Assembly (NCBI GenBank): GCA_021399435.1 | Contig: JAJTUP010000043.1 | Coordinates: forward strand, 248,001-312,000 | Length of the DNA: 64,000 nucleotides | From: Diaporthe sp. PMI_573 | Taxonomy: Eukaryota > Ascomycota > Sordariomycetes > Diaporthales > Diaporthaceae | Reading direction: 5' to 3' | Shown: positions 31,810-42,595 of the stretch, piece after piece | Layout: each line of letters begins with the position of its first letter | Numbering within the stretch: position 1 is the first letter of the stretch | Notes under the pieces: generated by a model | What the model was told of the DNA's origin: nothing | Databases searched by the model: none | The model's input: only the letters and a program-made list of their open reading frames with translations | Translations under genes and position numbers: made by a program

Positions 31810-31915
31810 ATTATGTCGTTTCGTCTTCTCTGAAGGCAAAGGCCAGCGTATTTGCCTGGCTCGCTTGGTGCTCCAAACACCGAAGATCATGTTTATCGAA
31901 GAGTTGCAAGTTTTT
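31810..31915 (+). pseudogene. ABC-transporter nucleotide-binding domain relic
   Basis: A short plus-strand frame reads FSEGKGQRICLARLVLQTPK then IMFIEEL. This follows the ABC signature (normally LSGGQ), the QR-LAR helix and the Walker B strand with its acidic end. Nothing else of the transporter is found nearby. The match is short, so the assignment is tentative. Confidence 0.35.
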
Positions 31916-32630
31916 CAGTTTTTGCCAAAATCACACCAAAAGTTTTGTAGGTGTGCGTGAGGGAAAAGGCTGTGCGAGGGTTCTGGCGCGCACTATGCCA
32001 GGGGCGTAAGGGGCAACCGAAGGTTTGACCCACGGGTAGTACAGTAAAGTTTAATTGAGAGTGGCGGCTTCGTTCATTCCGAAAGCACATAGTACTAATC
32101 AAGTACTTTACATCTATTCAATACTGTGATGCAAATACTAAAATGGGAAGAACCACGGGTAAGAAGGAATAGGACGGAACGAAAGGAACGGAAGGCTTAT
32201 TCCGAGAACTTGGAAATTCCATACCAGCAATACAGAGTATTTTTAAGGTTAGAAACATCAAACCCTTAAGATCCTCGCCATGGTCGATAACTAATTTCGG
32301 TAAACGCCGCCTACACAGTTCCCCTCTGGTTGCCCATGCAGCAAAGCCTAGTTTCCCTGCCCTTAACTTAAGTTTAAGGCTTTCCTTTCCTTTTTCTTTT
32401 TTTTCCTCCTTCAAATTTCTCCATCTCGAATTTCTAGAATGAATGTGAGTGCCAATTTTACCTCATCCTAAGACGAAATATTAGTTAAAGAGTTGTATTC
32501 CGTAATTTCGAACTCCGGTTCAAATGTCTCTCTCATTATATATACCCCCAAAGGAAACACTTCCTGGCGTATATTTACTTCGTCTCATGCCAAACTGATC
32601 TCCAGACTCATCAAATAATCGCAATACGAG
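31916..32630. other. Intergenic, upstream of the ankyrin gene
   Basis: A TATA-like TTATATATACC lies at 32536-32546, about 90 bp before the ATG at 32631. A minus-strand ORF (32118-32414) has a protein-like stretch (GKLGFAAWATRGELCRRRL) that I cannot assign. Confidence 0.4.
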
Positions 32631-33344
32631 ATGGACTCACCGACTTCAACCATTGTAATTAGCCCTGCCAAGTCGTGGTCCTCTGGCTGCAGCTCGGCCT
32701 CAACCCTGCTGGAAGATACCCATTCTCCAACTGATCTTGGGTTTGAGATAAATCAAAATCAACTTGAAGATCATTCTTTCGACACTGGAGCGTTCTATTT
32801 AGCGTGCGCCCAAGGCGGAGACACCCTCCAAGCATGTCTGGCCAGCTCAGACGTCGACCTCAATAGTCCGCTGCCGGGTAGGTGCGGTAGTAATGTGTTC
32901 CACGAGGTTCTTCGTATCCCCGCAGATCAATTCCAAGATAGCAAAGGCGAAGTTTTACAGTTACTCTTGCGCAGCGGTGCGGATCCGCTTGCTAAAAATG
33001 ACCTGGGTGACAATATACTGCATATCCTCGCGGGATCAACCGAGCCAGAGTGCCATGACCTTCTCAGCTTCCTTTTAGAAGAGAAAAACGATATTGCAGA
33101 CGTAAGAGCCGCTTGTATTCAAGGCTTGAACCAACAAAATGACTTTGGAAACACTCCTCTAATTGTAGCGGTACTCTATAACCAGCTTTCTCCAGCGGAA
33201 GTCCTGCTGAGAAACGGCGCTGATATGCAGATCAGAGGGGAGTTTGATATGACTGCAATAGAATTCGCTGAGTCAAGAATGTATTACGACACACTAGGAA
33301 TTCTTAGGCAATATTTCGAGCTGGAATGTAGGGCTCCTAAATGA
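32631..33344 (+). CDS. Ankyrin-repeat protein, 237 aa
   Basis: Single exon. A Ser/Thr-rich N-terminus (about 45 residues) precedes three to four ankyrin-like repeats. Examples are GEVLQLLLRSGADPLAKNDL then GDNILHILAGS (about residues 105-132), and FGNTPLIVAVLYNQLSPAEV then LLRNGADMQIRG (about 170-206). There is no signal peptide or membrane span. Such short fungal ankyrin proteins are thought to act as protein-binding scaffolds; the partner is unknown. A TATA-like box lies about 90 bp upstream. Confidence 0.75.
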   Translation: MDSPTSTIVISPAKSWSSGCSSASTLLEDTHSPTDLGFEINQNQLEDHSFDTGAFYLACAQGGDTLQACLASSDVDLNSPLPGRCGSNVFHEVLRIPADQFQDSKGEVLQLLLRSGADPLAKNDLGDNILHILAGSTEPECHDLLSFLLEEKNDIADVRAACIQGLNQQNDFGNTPLIVAVLYNQLSPAEVLLRNGADMQIRGEFDMTAIEFAESRMYYDTLGILRQYFELECRAPK

Positions 33345-34195
33345 TGACGACATTATAACATTGTTTCATAGTGTAGCACGAGAATGAGTCTAATGGATTT
33401 GTGTAGCAAATAGGTGGTGAATTTGAATTCGAGCACATGGGGCCACATGTGCTTAGTCAGGAAACGGTGTATAATAAAAGAATTGATTGGATACTTGTTA
33501 CACGTCGACGACGTCACTTTGTAGATTGTGAATCAGTTGATGTTAGGTTGATTTCCGTAATTCCAAGGGCTTTGATGCTCCTCCAGAAGGCACGCTTCTT
33601 GTCCTCTTCTTTCTCGCCTCATACTGTACAATCAGTCCAAAATTGACGCTCCCGCCAAACCTGCAACTATGGCACTACAACCTGATCCTGCAAAGCGTAT
33701 TCTAATTTAATCTTTCCTATCCACATGGTTACCCTTCAGGACGACTGTTGTAATCACTTAATCATCCTCACGCAAAGTACTCAGTCTATCGTGGATACTA
33801 CAAATAGACATGACTGCTATATTAGACAGAGCAACCCACACTTCTCTCTTTCCACCTAGGTACTGCAAGGCTCTATATTTCGATAGGCTTTCTCACGGTG
33901 GGTGTTTTTGCTTTTGGTTCTAATGTGAAGAAAAAGGTAATTCACCTGAATTGATACGTAATGACAAACGCCTTGGTCTATACGCAGCTCTGCAAGGGCC
34001 CTTAGAAAATAGAAACCAATGGCAGTGTACGGACATAAAGACGTATATTCGTTATTCTAAGGACTACATGCCTCTTGATCATTATAATCATCGCCTTCTT
34101 AACTCCCATCTACAACATCATCTGGGTCTAGCTCAAATTACTAACAGGAAGTAAGCTCTCTCCAACCAAGACCTGTACGTGCCAGCTCGAGCTGG
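33345..34195. other. Gene-free interval
   Basis: It holds one exact copy of the 11-mer TGCTTAGTCAG (33450-33460), also found in two LTR families here. No supported gene is seen. Confidence 0.4.
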
Positions 34196-35167
34196 ATGAG
34201 ATCTCTGTTGGCCTTGAATACCGACAGGATATGGCTTGCAACTGCCCTCACATGTCAGCTGCTATCGCCGTCCAGGTTCACAAACAAGGCAATTCTAACA
34301 GACAAGAAAGGGCATCGTACCGTCCAGATGGTCCGATTTGGGAACCTCACTAGGGATGTCGATGGCGTCTATTCAAAAATGGGGCTAGTTATATAACTAA
34401 GGAGCTTCTTCTCAACTTGCTAACATAGGCTTCTTACTAGATACACACACTACTGGACGACAAAAGATCCGATTGCCCTACAAGAAGTTATGCCGGAGCT
34501 CATTGATTGTAAGACAATTATCAAATATGCCAACATTGATGATGGGTGCAAGTTAGACACTCCGGATTTCGAAGATGGTATTGAGCTGAATGGTCGTGAT
34601 GAGTAGTAAGTCGTTACTATATATTGAAGATAGGCGTATTCTAATGTCACAATAGCGGCCACGAAACCTTTCACTTCCCACACAATGAAGGTGATAATTG
34701 GTGCAAGACGGACCGAAAGCCATATGATCTCATCGTGTGCGCAACCCTGCTGAGGGCGAAACATCTTGCCCCTAACGCTGTCAAAATCAGGTACGTTTGT
34801 GTATGTAGATAGACTTGTTTTGGGTAGGTACTGATGGCCACTTAGTTCCGATGGTGATTGGGACGACTGGAGCGAGGCAGTGGCAACGGTCAATAGCCTC
34901 TGGCCTGGTATAACAGTGAACTGTCCGTGGACGACGCGGCATGGCGACCTTGTCGTTTCTGATACCAACAATCCGGAAAGCGACGATCAGTTCTCAGAAC
35001 GCGTTTTGTCGTATCCATTCCGTCACGCCCACACAGCTCTTTCTAGAGGCCTGCGAGCGCGAGCATCTTGTAGGGGACACCGGGACAGTCCTTCCGGAGG
35101 GCGCAGCCGCTGCGTCCGTGTTACAAGGGCTTGTGTGTGTGAAGGGCTTGTGGTATTTCAACGATAA
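34196..35167 (+). CDS. Spliced gene of a conserved fungal family, function unknown
   Basis: The core exons are clear: one ending at 34615 (ELNGRDEY), 34656-34790 (GHETFHFPHNEGDNWCKTDR through KPYDLIVCATLLRAKHL) and 34846-35167 (SSDGDWDDWSEAVATVNSLW). They are joined by 40- and 55-bp GT/AG introns that preserve frame. The layout WTTKDPIA...PDFEDG...C-K-PYDL-V-A-LL-A...SSDGDW recalls a family of uncharacterised proteins common in Pezizomycotina (recognised from memory, no name). The first exon is uncertain: GNLTRDVDGVYSKMGLV at about 34340-34390 fits, but its splice donor is not obvious. The start given is only the open-frame limit. The C-terminus after about 35020 also reads well in another frame, so a frameshift is possible. 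Confidence 0.45.
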
Positions 35168-35560
35168 TCTCTAAGGGGTTCTAGAGTCTCTGAGGTTCTG
35201 GGATCTCCCCTGAATGCAAGTTGAGTAGCGTGCGCCATATATAGACCAAGATATCTTGATGCCTGAGGCTCCCTTTCCTTGCTGAGCCGTAGGGGACCCT
35301 CTTGCTGCCTAAACAATCCACAGTGGGTTTCTCCGTGTGACAGTCCGCGCGCCCCGCTCCCCCCATCCCCGGCGCCGCCGCCGAATGATCTGTTTTCGCT
35401 GCTCTTATCGCCAAGTCTGCTAAGGCGTTCAAAGAACGCCATTTAATTGGGATTTCTCACAGGATATTGATTGATTGGTGGAGTCGCCCGAGTTGTCCGA
35501 GGTGCCTGCTGTCTCGCGATGTCCTGTCGATGCCCACTGAAGTCCCGACCCCGCAACACT
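35168..35560. other. Short intergenic interval
   Basis: GC-rich patch at 35345-35395; no gene supported. Confidence 0.35.
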
Positions 35561-36916
35561 CTAGCTTTCGGCGCTTCCGTTCAGTGAAGCTGATGGAATT
35601 CCCCAACACGCATTTCCAGCAAGCGAGCCTGGGCCCAGGGTACCATAGTGGTGCGTAAAGACATTGCTCCATGTCCCATGGTAATATGATTCTCCAGTCG
35701 ACTCCCTGTAACACCTAGAAAATGCAGACGAGGTTGTATGTGAACCGAAATGATATACAGATACACTGCGCTGCATTTGTCCACGGATTGTACCGTCCCA
35801 ATTCCTCGCAAACGGTCGTGGAGGTTCAATTTGTGGATGGTGCTGGGCGATGCTTGCGGACATCCTGCTATCTACATTGCGTATGATGCAGATGCGTCTC
35901 ACTGTCTGGCTTGTATCAGAATTGAGGCGAGTAAATCCAAAGTATGGCTTGACGTATCGGCCCTTCCAAAACCTCAGGCACATGCCATATCTGGCTGTGC
36001 CATCGTCAGAGTAAAGCGGGAGCACAATATCGGGGCCAAGGCCGTGGCTCACAGATACATCCTTAATAACCACGCCCGCACTGGTCAGTTGCACGTCCCC
36101 ATGGATACGCAGGGGCACAATGGGTGCGATCGAGGCGAAGTGGCTGAACTCAGCTGGGGAGTGAGCGAATAGACCACGGTATTCATGTGATGCGTGGGGT
36201 CCAGCCTGCCAGCAAAACAAGGACGCGTCGTCCGTAGTCCTCGAGATCTCATCCTGAAGTCTCAGGAAGGCCAAGGGCCCCTCCCCATACAGAATCGTCA
36301 TGCTAACACCGAAAAGTCCAATGAGGGCATAAGCGAGATCCTCCTCGTGCTCGCAAGAGCAACTAGATGCCCATGACATTCTTCTTCCAATAGAGAAGTC
36401 GGGAAGGCAGCCAGAATCCTCGAGAACCGGACGATCAATTCCAGTAGCATCCGAGAGCTCACGTAACAACAACAGCTTCGTGCCAAATTGTCTCCAATCC
36501 TTGTCGAAAAAACGGACGTCCTTCGATGCGATGAGCTCAGGGAGAGTCCATATTCGTTCCAGCCACCGCGACTTCCGCAACAGCTGCCCAGCAACTTCTG
36601 AAGCCGCCTGTCCAGCTTCAAGTGAGACGTCTCCCAGGTACACTAGACACACAGCACTATCCCGGAATACGCCAAACAAGGAATTGATGCATTCGGAGAT
36701 TTCGGCTGATGACGACCCGTCAATGCACAGGCTTTGAAGCCAGAGCCATTCGAGTCCTAGACGATGAGCTGCTGTGCAAGCACCTTGCTGTTCAGCAGGG
36801 GTGGGAGCTATCGATCCGGTGGACGTCCCACCCCACGTGTCAGAAAGAATTGCGTATGGTGGAAGCTCCAGCGGTGCCTGATGGGCCTGCAGCGTCCGGG
36901 TGTTCAAGAGTCTCAT
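35561..36916 (-). CDS. HET-domain protein (heterokaryon-incompatibility type), about 451 aa
   Basis: A single-exon frame. I chose the start at MRLLNTRTLQAHQ (36916) because HET proteins usually begin MRLLN; an in-frame ATG at 37006 would add 30 residues. Visible motifs are PPYAILSDTWG (residues about 19-29, normally AxLSHTWG), GLEWLWLQSLCIDGSSSAEI (normally WxWxDTCCIDK) and RWLERIWTLPELIASKDVRF (normally RxWTLQEL). Then SCEHEEDLAYALIGLFGVSM and YGEGPLAFLRLQDEI follow in the usual order. HET proteins trigger cell death when incompatible fungal individuals fuse. Several consensus residues are changed (His to Asp, Asp to Gln), so activity is uncertain. Confidence 0.8.
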   Translation of the reverse strand: MRLLNTRTLQAHQAPLELPPYAILSDTWGGTSTGSIAPTPAEQQGACTAAHRLGLEWLWLQSLCIDGSSSAEISECINSLFGVFRDSAVCLVYLGDVSLEAGQAASEVAGQLLRKSRWLERIWTLPELIASKDVRFFDKDWRQFGTKLLLLRELSDATGIDRPVLEDSGCLPDFSIGRRMSWASSCSCEHEEDLAYALIGLFGVSMTILYGEGPLAFLRLQDEISRTTDDASLFCWQAGPHASHEYRGLFAHSPAEFSHFASIAPIVPLRIHGDVQLTSAGVVIKDVSVSHGLGPDIVLPLYSDDGTARYGMCLRFWKGRYVKPYFGFTRLNSDTSQTVRRICIIRNVDSRMSASIAQHHPQIEPPRPFARNWDGTIRGQMQRSVSVYHFGSHTTSSAFSRCYRESTGESYYHGTWSNVFTHHYGTLGPGSLAGNACWGIPSASLNGSAES

Positions 36917-37006
36917 GGTAAGATGCAGAAAATATGGTTCAGGATTGTAGATAAAGTATGAGCGTGTGAATGCTGTGCTGGGTCGAAAAGATGAGAACAG
37001 TAACAT

Positions 37007-37731
37007 TGAAGCCGTGAGTACGATTTAGCGATCTTGAGTATGTGGGCAGACAAATAGATATTAAGTACTCCTACGTATTGCTGGACTGCAAGCCTGTTGG
37101 CTCAAATTTGAGCGGCCGGGCACATTTGTGCTCGAGGGTGCGTGCACCGAAGTGCCCGACCACTCAGCTTCGTTTTTCCTGCGCCACATTTCAACCCAAT
37201 GCGACAACTAGAGCACGTGTGTGCAATGCTGAGATGAAAAATAATTCAGACATTGATCTTTGTGCATCATGCTTGGCAGCGGTCGTCACGAGGAGGAAAC
37301 GGCTGACAGGCGAGGATACTTGTCAGGGAGGGCCGAAGCTCTTCCATGCGGTCGTGGATTGTGGGGATCACCACTGTCCCATCCTCCGGGGTGAAATTTG
37401 GCCTCTGTGGGACAGGTATTGACTTGTAGGTCCAATGACTGTAGCAATGGACGAGCAGACGCATATATCGGTGACCCTGCCCAATTGTCAGTAAACATGT
37501 ATTTAGTGCTTGGTCAGCAATTGGGTGCAACCATCCATTTGTTTTGGGTGCAAATATCCGGTCTCTAAATCAAAGTCAAAGGGTCTGCAGTATGCGTAAC
37601 CTGCAAATCAATTTGCGTTGGATACGTTTCTGGAATTAACTTCGTTCTACATCGTCCGAATACGGCCGCGTGGCAAAGAGTTTTGGTTGTGTAAGATGGT
37701 GGGGTGTACGAGCTTGCCCTTAGCCCTTTCG
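37007..37731. other. Gene-free interval
   Basis: Overlapping short ORFs on both strands, none with recognisable protein features. Confidence 0.35.
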
Positions 37732-38101
37732 TTACCAGTGGTCTGAGTCTGCCTCAGGTGTATCAGAGTCGGGGAAAGGCAGGATTGAACGTGGTATGGA
37801 TTTGGGCTCGATGCGAGATATGAAGTACAGCAGACCGGTGGCATAGCTATCAATCTCCTCAATTTGTTTAAAAGAGACCAACCATGTAGTTGCGATTGCA
37901 TTGGGCGAATTTGGGTATCGGGTTCTGTCCTGAAAATTGTGGCTTATCGTGCTTATCGGGTTTTCTTCTGCGCCCTGCAGCAGTTGGAGGTAGCTTGCAA
38001 TTGACATATGCTCCTGTCTGTTCAAGTACGCTGATGCTTGGGTGATTGCCAAGGGAAGGTTGGTGAGAAATCCCAATAGTTTTGTCATTGAATCAAGGGC
38101 T
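37732..38101 (-). pseudogene. Relic of a fungal NLR (NB-ARC C-terminal / winged-helix region)
   Basis: The minus strand reads LLGFLTNLPLAITQASAYLN, then YLQLLQGAEENPISTISHNF, TWLVSFKQIEEIDSYATGLL and PKSIPRSILPF. This is the standard stretch just after the NB-ARC nucleotide-binding core in fungal Pfs/HET-NB-ARC-TPR proteins. The P-loop half, N-terminal effector domain and TPR repeats are absent on both sides. Such proteins sense non-self and trigger cell death. Here it is a broken fragment of about 120 residues. Confidence 0.65.
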
Positions 38102-38113
38102 AAAACAAACAAC

Positions 38114-38351
38114 GATGGACCAAGTGTGGCGCATGGTGGTTCAGCAACTGGAAAGCCCTGCAGTAATTGTCATGCTCACTGAGATACATGAAGCGAACAT
38201 GGAGAAGTGCTACCCTTATTTCTCGAAGAGTCCAGAAGATGCACCCATGGAAGTCAACGAGAGGGACGAGTTCGGTGATGCATTCAGGGCAAGAAAGATG
38301 TACAGGGAGATGATGAGGGGTACGAGGGCGATGTCGAGAAGATGGAAATAG
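38114..38351 (+). pseudogene. Relic of a protein tyrosine phosphatase
   Basis: The plus strand reads MDQVWRMVVQQLESPAVIVM, then LTEIHEANMEKCYPYF. This matches the PTP segment FWRMVWE..VIVMLT...E..KC..YW that lies before the catalytic loop. The HCSAGxGR signature is not present downstream, so only a fragment is left. It lies head-to-head with the NLR relic, 12 bp away. Confidence 0.6.
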
Positions 38352-39394
38352 ATGGATGAATGAATGATGTCTCACTAGTCATTTCCTTACCTTTGTAGCC
38401 TTACCTTTGTAGATTGAACGTACAATCTCCTCAGAGAATTTCCACCAAGTAAAACGAAGAACACGAAAAACAAGACACACTCCCCGGACTCAATACACAA
38501 CAAGAAGTTATTACAGTACTGTACTGTATGTATGTATGTATTAGCTAAGGCTTGCAGAAGAAAATATGTCTGATCATATAGGAGAGGAATTTATTAACTA
38601 ATGCATGAAGTATGCAGAGTACTTCTCGTTGCATTGGTACTTTGAACTGCATGGTTCCTCACAAAGATTTTCTAGCTTCTGACCGGGCAATACATATAAT
38701 GCAGGCTGCAATCAGCACTATGTTTCCAAGCCCTCAAATCATTCAGATACAAACAGCTTTTCAGTCAAAGGAGGCCTCGGAGCACAGAACGACCAATCCG
38801 GGGTCTATCTCTGGAGTTTAATCGTCAATCACCAACGCCACCAGGTGGCTTCGTGATTTTACTCGTAGGCAATGGAAACTGGGTAAGGCAGACCGCCTAA
38901 ACTACGGGCAAGAACGGGGCAGTGCCGAGTGTGGCATAGCAGACCACCTACAAAGGACAAAGTGAGCCGAATGTTACATACGGTCAAGAGGCTTAGACAT
39001 TCGAGGGAGTGTATTTCAATACGGTAGATTTCCCTTAACTGCTACCTTTTCTTGTCTACTAACCGCCACCGGCGTCGAGTCACCGGCGAGGCGCAGGGCC
39101 TCTTTGACCAGGGTAGACGTTTAAGCACCAGTCAGAACGCAAGGCCTACCACCTCCCCAACCCTGGCCAACATCCCTACTTCTCCACCGACCAATGCTGG
39201 TCAGTTGAGTGGCGGTGACTGTATGGAAGTGGCTGCCTCGTCCCGCGTTTTCTATATAAAGTAGAGGACGAGTCTACAATCACCCTCTCTTCTAAATCTG
39301 TATTCCTCTTCTCAGCTAATCTATATAACGACTTAAAATTTCAGATTTTAATTAACACATACTTGGTAACTTTGTATCGGCGATATTAATCACA
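38352..39394. promoter_or_regulatory. Intergenic region with TATA box of the VWA-Vint gene
   Basis: TATATAAA at 39253-39260, about 135 bp before the start codon, is followed by a CT-rich stretch (39281-39315) typical of fungal promoters. A short GTAT/TACTG microsatellite lies at 38517-38541. No gene is supported. Confidence 0.5.
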
Positions 39395-41860
39395 ATGGTA
39401 GGACTATATTATCCGCAGACATCGATATGAGCCGTAACTAACAGATCATAGGTTGCTGTGCCCATCTTCGGTAGTAATGTACCTACGCCGGACATCAATG
39501 ACGCCCCTCCTCCTTACGCCCATGTCGAACGATATGACGAAAGTGCTACATCAGAAAGTGGCCCTATCGTGAAAATCCAACCATTACCGGATAAAGACGG
39601 TGTCATTCTCACAGTCCAACCGCCAAAGGTGCCAGCAATCGAAAAGCTCTCACATGTGCCATGCGACATCGCCTTGGTGATTGACGTGTCAGCCAGCATG
39701 GGTGCTGATGCCCCTGCTCCTGGCGAGGATGAGAAAACAGGTCTCTCGGTATTGGACCTGGTCAAGCACGCATGCCGCACAATAATGTCGACGATGACGA
39801 AGGAAGATCGACTGGCAATCGTGACATTTTCTAACGGATCCAAGGTTCTCCAACCCCTGACAGAGATGACGGACGCCAACAAGGAAGCCGCCAAGGAGAA
39901 AATTGAGGCCATGAGACTTGAAAGCTGCACAAATCTTTGGCACGGCTTGCGAGATGGCATCAAGATTTTCAAGAACGAAGCAAATACAGGTCGCGTACCT
40001 GCTGTTATGGTTTTAACGGACGGAGTTCCGAACCACATGTGCCCCCAGCAAGGATACGTGCCAGCACTCAAGGCGATGGGCGCAATAGTGCCGTCCGTCC
40101 ACACATTCGGTTTCGGATATACCCTCAGATCAGGACTGCTGAAGTCCATCGCAGAGTTCGGAGGGGGTAACTACGCCTTCATCCCTGATGCGGGCATGAT
40201 AGGCACTGTCTTTGTCCACGCCGTTGCTAACCTCCAATCCACTTTTGCCAATACTGCCACCCTCAAGTTAACCTATCCCAACATCGTTGCGATAGAGCAG
40301 ACAATGGGGATCGCTGTGGGCCAAGAGTATCCTGTCCAGGCGCCTGGCGGCAACTTTGAACTCAACATCCCACTAGGAAGTCTGCAGTACGGCCAGTCTC
40401 GGGATATCTACTTGAAGTGGAAGAGCAGCTCTACAGACAGTGACATGGAGCCGTCGTTCCTGAACGTCGCACTTCAGTACAACAAAATGACAGAAGCACA
40501 ACATATCAGCCATGCCAGTCGGGACCTCATGGACCTATCCTTCACATCGCTCTCCGACGCCGAGATAGCAAGTCACGTCTCCCGATCCCGCATCTGCGCC
40601 TTTCTCTCCGAGCTCTTCCCGATAGACGCCCTCGGTGAGCACTGCCTTCGCCCAAAGCTCAAGTCCACGACCGGCCTCGCCGAGAAGCAACAACAGCTCG
40701 GCGACCTCATCGCCTCGCTGCCCGCAGCCCACTTCCCCGACGACGCGAAGTGCGCGGCGCTCATGCAGGACCTCTCCGGGCCTGAGCCCCTTGGCCAGGT
40801 CTCCCTCGCGCTCAGCAGGGCCAAGTACCTGAGCCGCTGGGGCCAGCACTACCTGCCCAGCCTACACGGCGCGCACACGAGGCAGGCATGCAACAGCTTC
40901 AAGGACCCGGGCCCCCTGCAGTACGGCGCCGGCTCCCCGCTCTTCATTAGGTGCCGCGACGCGCTGAGCTCCGCCTTCGACGACCTCCCCGCCCCGGAGC
41001 TGAGCGGCGTTGGCGTCGCCTTTGGGGGAGGAGGAGGACCCGTCGGCGGCTATGGCGCCTTGCGCGCCGGCACCATTGGAAATTTCGTCGACATCAGGTC
41101 GAGGTCCACCAGCTCCGCAGCGGCAATCTCGATGAGGTCATACAACTCGTCGAGCGCGCCGTGCTTCGCGGGACGGACACCTGTGCGCCTTGCAGGGGGC
41201 GGCGGCATGCAACACGTCCGGATCTCGTCGCTGCGCAGGGGCGATGTGGTAGCCACGCCATCCGGGCCCCGGAAGGTCGCCGCCTTGCTTGTAACCCCGG
41301 TACGTAGTCAGGTAATGGTCCGGCTCGAGGGCGTGCTCGTAACCCCCTGGCACCCCGTCGCCCTGCCCACTGCTGACCCGTTGACGGCTGCGGACGACGG
41401 GCACGTCTGGGTGTTCCCCGCCCAGGTGCTGCCGGGCAAGCTAGTGAGATACACGGGGGCGATATACAGCGTGCTACTGGAGAGGGATGGGGACATCGAT
41501 GCCCATGCTATCGAGCTTGGTGGTGGGTCGGACGAGGTGCTGCCTTTCTGGGGCGTAACGCTGGGTCATGGGATGGTTGAGGCGAGGGGACGCAATGATG
41601 CAAGGGCCCATGGATTCTTTGGGAGCTATGACAAGATTGTAAGGAACTTGAATTCTTTGCGAAAGGGAAGGGATGGGCTGGTCATTGGCGGTGGCGTGAG
41701 GAGAAGCAAGAGCCCCGGCCTCGTGGTCGGGTTCCAGGCATATCGACCTCGGCGTCGAACGGCTGTCAGCCTGTTGTTCCCGGCTCGTAAGGATGTTGTA
41801 AAGAGACGACGACATGTGGTCCATCCAGGTCAGAAGCGGCGTAAAGCCGTGGTGTACTAG
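39395..41860 (+). CDS. VWA domain plus Hint-type (Vint) protein, 803 aa
   Basis: Exon 1 is the start codon alone (39395-39397). A 54-bp intron (39398-39451, GTAGGA...CATAG with a TAACTAAC branch) leads to exon 2 (39452-41860), so the protein begins MVAVPIFGSN. Residues about 70-265 are a von Willebrand A domain with the metal site DVSAS (79-83), a Thr in the NLWHGL region and LTDG. A beta-rich region follows. A Hint-fold Vint domain starts at PCFAG (Cys 572), has LRRGDVV, VTPWHPV (TxxH, His 635) and ends near FWGVTLGHGMVEARG with HGFFGSYDKIV. The basic tail is rich in Arg/Lys. Hint Cys and TxxH suggest possible self-processing, unproven for this family. GC content rises sharply from about 40,560. 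Confidence 0.85.
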
Positions 41861-42595
41861 AATTGGTCGGCAGTCTGGGTGGGTGGGGACGGGTATTGGA
41901 CCGGATACTGAGCACTAGTGGCCATGATTTGACGGCCAAGTAGCGATCATGCATACGATACTTGGCCGATTGGAGCAATAAGTGGGGTCGAGTACGCGAG
42001 CTCGTAAGGCTTCACACCACCTTCTCTTCTAAAGGTAGTGATTGGATCTTGGCGGCATATATATTCACGCAGTTGCGGGATGAGTGACCTGATGTCATGG
42101 TTCCCGGGTTTCATTGGTGATCAGTGGCAGAGTTGCTCGTATCTGCGAGCCAGGATATAATTACCACCAGAAATCACTTTAAATAATTTATAACATATGC
42201 CTAAAGCAAATGCTCAGATGTTGACTTGAAAACCGTGCCGGTATTCGGAATCAGAGGCTCAGGTTTCCATGTTCTCCTACTAAAACTCTACTGCCGAAAC
42301 TGATACATGCGATCGAATTTGTCTTGAGCCGCACCAGATGCCTCCCGAGAAAGCTTACACGCTCGATTCGGGAGGTGGAGCGTCGACTGGAGCAAGTGGC
42401 AATAAGGCTATGCCTGGCCACTCAACAGTTGGTGAGCACAATGAACATTCCGCCCTGCGCATTCAGAACATGAATCATCAAGATCTTCATTTTCTAAATC
42501 CCCATTAGACAGCGTTCTGACCCCATACCGACCCACACAACGCGTTTGTAAATCCACCCATAGCGGCCCTTGGACGACTCCAGGGGAGAACGAAA
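41861..42595. other. Gene-free interval
   Basis: It may contain the 3' end of the zinc-finger gene on the minus strand (a shifted frame to 42408 looks weakly coding). Otherwise nothing is seen. Confidence 0.35.

Noticed and set aside
39514..40149. 211-codon minus-strand frame opposite the VWA domain
   Set aside because: It is the shadow of a clearly conserved plus-strand gene.
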